Shown piece after piece: positions 58,801 through 64,000 of a DNA stretch of 64,000 nt. Position 1 is the stretch's first letter. Each line of letters opens with the position of its first letter. The notes below the pieces were generated by a model. It searched no databases and was not told where the DNA came from. It saw only the letters and a program-made list of their open reading frames with translations. Origin of the DNA: Symsagittifera roscoffensis (taxonomy: Eukaryota > Xenacoelomorpha > Acoela > Convolutidae); contig NC_087065.1 of assembly GCF_963678635.1 (NCBI RefSeq), forward strand, positions 51,901,858 through 51,965,857, read 5' to 3'. Both the position numbers and the translations under genes were made by a program.

Positions 58801-61800
58801 CCCAAATCATAAACTTCTAAATTGGGTTTGGTCTTTAGTAAGCAGAAAGCGAATGAAAAATAGATAGGGCTGATTGATTACAGCTTTTTTCTATTCTCTG
58901 ATTGACTTTAAAACATACCAGACTACTGACGTCAGTTGAACATAAACAATTGCGCAAGGTGAATTAGCGAGTAACTTGTCGTTGATAACTGTTCTATGCA
59001 AAAATCTTTGAATTGGATGAAAACTTAAAAGCTGCGGTGAAAAAAGAAAAGAATAGCAGGAATTCAAACAAGTGATGTATCATCAAAGAGTTCTTGACAA
59101 TGTTTCTATCAAGTTTTGAAGTCAAACCAAGCGGTCAATAGAGTCAAGTTCTAGATGAATATATTTGAAAGTCTGATGCGGCATTTTACCTTGGATTTCG
59201 TTCGAAATTATGATTTTTCTGAGCACCGCTTTTCCGTTCGAAAACAAACTCATTGTAGGCAAACTGGTGTAGCACATTGAGTATTTGCGTTTCTTATTTC
59301 AGCAAAAATCTGAAAATCATATTTTAATTTCAAACAAAGTCCAGAGATTAGAAAATCACCATCAAATAAATTTTCCTAGAGCACTTCTACTAGTATGTTT
59401 TCAAAACTCAGAAATCGAAGTCCACAGATTTAGTCAAGCTATATCTTGGAATGTAAAGCTGTGCTGTTATAATGGAAAAGTTTGTTATTATGCTCTTGAA
59501 AGACAGAGATTGGTAACGCAACATACTTTTTCGAGATACTGATGGTAACGAAATGATTTTTCGAAGCTGATGAAAATAGATGGTACGCTTATTCCGCGAA
59601 AACCAATAACTACTGCGGGGTACGTGTGATTACTCAAAAACTGTGCATTTGTAGTTGTTTACTAAATTCACTCATGATTCTTACCCAGATTGATAAAAGA
59701 GACATATTCTATTTGTTATCTGACACTATATGCAGAAGTAAGTGCAATTCTTACTCGAGGGCTAACTTTTCTGACCGATTTAAGACCAAAATTAAGAAGA
59801 TTTCTCGTCTTAGATTTGTCTGATAAGGCCAATAAGACTAACAAATAGCATTTTTTTCTCTTCGATAGTAACAATACCTTGGCACATGTAGCGAAACTCT
59901 ACATGAATCATCGCGCGGCGAAATTGATGGTCTAATAAGTGAAAGGCGCAAAGTATCAATTGACGTTATTGTTGGGAGAAGTGTGGGAAGTAAACATGGA
60001 GAAGGTTGAGTTTTCCTACCGATCTTATGCACCTCAAACAAACTTAGAGGGGGTTTAGTGTGTTATTATACAAAAGGCTCATTAGAGGTTCTTTGAAAAA
60101 GTTTTATTTATGTCAATTATTTTCGTGGAAAATGCAAACAATCTTAGTTTTCACGACAAAATTGAATCCAAAATTGCAAACAGAGCCCAAAATCGGCACT
60201 CAAAATTGCTAATAAACAGACTATTCAAAAATTTGAATTACTGACGAGAAATTTGAATATTTGCGGTAGAAAAATTTAAATTGGTGCCAAAAGTTTTATT
60301 TTTGAATTATTATAATTTATTTTTTTTTCTTGTTTTTTAAACGGATATCACTGATTAGAGCCTGTTTAACTGTGATATACAAGGCTATTGTAGTCTATAG
60401 TGAGTTCATCGTCTGCAGGTTTATCCACTTGGAAAAATATGATTCTTTTGTCTATTTTCTGGATTTAAAACTGTGGTCGGAGCATTCCGTGCTAATCGCT
60501 TAGCGTCCTATTTATCACTTTATTTGATAATAATCAACGAACTATTTTTGAAAGGTATTGCAGCGCCAGAAAACAGCTGAGCTGGAAAAAAAATCCGCCC
60601 AATTTAACACGTGATAGTTAAGAAAATTTTTGGAAACTTAAATTTAAATTAGTTTTTGGTTAAATTGAATAATTTTGTTGTCCGGACTTATTTTCCGTAC
60701 CTCAATTGATCCCGCTCGATTCCTCGCTATTTCTGTTAAAAATGATGTTGATTTCTTTTTCCTTTTCTTAATTGCCAATTTAAATGAAGTAAACAAATAA
60801 TTCAGTGGAAGAAACCAAAAATTAAGTAACCAAGATATATTTCAAATTTCTAATTTATTCAAATTTTTCTGCAAGGTTTGAAAGAAACGCGATAAAAGCA
60901 GTGCTTTCTGTAAAAAAAAAATTATACACAAAAATTAAGTTGAACATGATAATATTTTCACAGTAGCTTTTTATTTGTTCAATTTCTGTCCCAGATTGTT
61001 GTTGCTGTTTGCATTTTTAGAACAAAAGGCTAAAAGGGGGTGTAGCGACTTTGCTTGCGTGCCGCTTAGCATGCGCAGTTAAAATAGTTACTCTATTTGA
61101 TGCGGCACAAGTGACAAAGCAAACTCAATTCTTTAGCGCTAATCGATTCATGCTACGCGGCACGCATGATCGTAGGCCTGTCCTCGCGCAAATAGTAACA
61201 ACAATATGCGACAAAAACGTAGCAAATAGTACTTTTACTGTGACTGGTTGGTTATACTTGTAGCTAAGAGTCGTTTTCAATTTGTTTTGTTTTTTGCTTT
61301 ACTTTTACCGATAGATTATTTACCGATAGATTATTCCTAACCAGGTTTCAATCGGTTGGAAGTTAACTTCCTCTGGTTTTTGGTTATAGAAAGAGTTTCT
61401 TGACATGTTGTTTTGCTTGTAATCTCTCTTTATTATTATAGGTATGCTCAAAAATTAACGACGTCTCTTTAACTTTTTGGATCTGCAAAAATTAATGATG
61501 TCTATTTGACTTTTTAGATTTGATTTTTTTTTGGATAAGGGCAGCGTAATAATTTACGCCATGCAACCATTGAACTGCTCTGCATAAATGATTGTGTTCG
61601 GCTGATTTTAAAAGCTTGTGTACGCTAAATTTAGGTCGCAAAAAACTCCACAAAGCTAAACAATGAAAACCCGAATGAAAAAAAGGCACGAGACCACTCT
61701 TAAAAAAAAAGAAATGTAATTTTTCATTTTTTTGTCTAAATTTCCTGCTATTTTTTAGAAAGAGCGAAAAGAGAGGTTTCAAGTGCCAAAAACTTTTGGA

Positions 61801-62400
61801 TAACTTTTTCGTGATGTCGATGTTTGTGATGACGATGAATTTCAAATGCTTTTTTCGTTTTTTTTCAGGAAATCTTAAAATTTGTTCAGGCTCAAATGTA
61901 CTGTTTCGCCGTTTGATTTTTGATTTCTTTCGTAGTTCAATTTATTTCATTTGTTAAAAGGAAAACAAACCCCTCTATTGAAAAGCGAAAGTGTTAAGGT
62001 CCCGAAAAACGTGATCAACTTCTAAATTCGAAAATGGAATTTTATCAGATTTCGACCAATTTGATTTTCCGAGCTCTCCGAAAATGCTAGGAGGACCGAA
62101 TTTTTCGGAAAGTTTTTTCGCCGCAGGCAAATATTTGAGAAAAAAACAGGCTAAAATGACGTGTTGGAGTACTGTTAAAAAAAATCATCAAATATTTGAG
62201 GTTGGCCAGCCAAAAATGGATGACCTTTTGGATAGTTTTGACAATCAGAAATGATGGAGGGCGGTCGATACTGAAGGCCATATTTCTTTTTTCTTCGAAA
62301 TTCGATAGTTGAGAATTTGTCAAAAATCAAGTCAGTATTTTTTTCGGTTTACTTGCGTTCATTAGCTCTTTTCCAACCGCCTGTTTGCTTTGTTTAAATT
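55860..62400. other. AT-rich intergenic stretch, no supported gene
   Basis: Between the receptor's first exon and the galactokinase exon I see only short unrelated frames. A CT run is at 57,166-57,183 and a TTTG/TTTA run at about 57,293-57,328. A GCGATGCTGTGCTTCGCCTCTG-like piece near 58,530 and a GGTCGGAGCATTCCGTGCTA piece near 60,477 belong to the dispersed families. A slightly GC-richer 70-residue frame at 61,051-61,263 is not recognised. Confidence 0.4.
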
Positions 62401-62437
62401 ATCATTTTTTCAATCAAGGCCTCAAAACTTATTCTAG

Positions 62438-63915
<1,478 letters not shown>

Positions 63916-63919
63916 TTTC

Positions 63920-64000
63920 TAAGGAGCCTTTGGCGCCACTATATACTAATGTTGAAGGGGAGCGCGCGCCGAAAAATCGCAATTTTTCGCCAAAAATTGC
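63920..64000. repeat. GC-rich dispersed repeat, copy 2, cut by the window edge
   Basis: GCCTTTGGCGCC, ACTATATACTAATGTTGA, then GGGGAGCGCGCGCCG and AAAA match the block at 44,355-44,480. It continues beyond the window. Confidence 0.7.

Noticed and set aside
61051-61263. Small gene before galactokinase
   Set aside because: An open frame of 70 residues with no family resemblance; the slightly higher GC is not enough.

Overview
The window is AT-rich eukaryotic DNA from an invertebrate animal. The evidence is GT-AG introns, a multi-exon Cys-loop receptor gene, the first exon of a galactokinase gene, a tRNA-derived SINE and metazoan-type transposons (Polinton/Maverick-like, Ty3, Tc1). The phylum cannot be fixed from sequence alone. 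Real host coding sequence is sparse; most of the window is transposable elements and short-period repeats.

Left (1-11.1 kb): a decayed Polinton/Maverick/adintovirus-like element, cut off at the left edge. In order: the C-terminal part of an F54H12.2-like capsid-type protein; a GATA/GA microsatellite; an adenain-like cysteine protease; two minus-strand genes (one with HUH-like motifs, one PC4-like with a single in-frame stop); a repeat-bearing spacer; an unidentified plus-strand gene; and a family-B DNA polymerase with N-terminal C2H2 fingers. The polymerase keeps its exonuclease and polymerase motifs but carries frameshifts and stops, and has two GT-AG introns. No integrase or packaging ATPase is visible.

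Middle (11.1-41.5 kb): a MITE-like inverted repeat and diverged tandem repeats (11.5-13.7 kb); a 17-kb minus-strand Ty3-type LTR retrotransposon (13.85-30.83 kb) with ~1-kb LTRs, ruined gag and pol, and a long 3' region coding for Cys-pair-rich sequence; an ~85-bp satellite (34.4-35.9 kb); a ~165-bp minisatellite (37.0-38.0 kb) beside a 1.35-kb Tc1-like element with TIRs and TA duplications (38.05-39.40 kb); and an unusual crossed inverted repeat (40.6-40.8 kb).

Right (41.6-64 kb): a complete anion-channel-type Cys-loop receptor gene on the minus strand, with eight coding exons from 55,683 down to 41,659. All exon phases agree and encode 488 residues (511 with an alternative donor). Its introns hold a SINE with target duplications, a repeat family with a tRNA-like head, a ~580-bp tandem family built around a CTGTGC/GCACAG hairpin, and a ~500-bp block shared by two introns. 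At 62.4-62.7 kb the first exon of a galactokinase gene begins on the plus strand; I found no further exon of it before the right edge.
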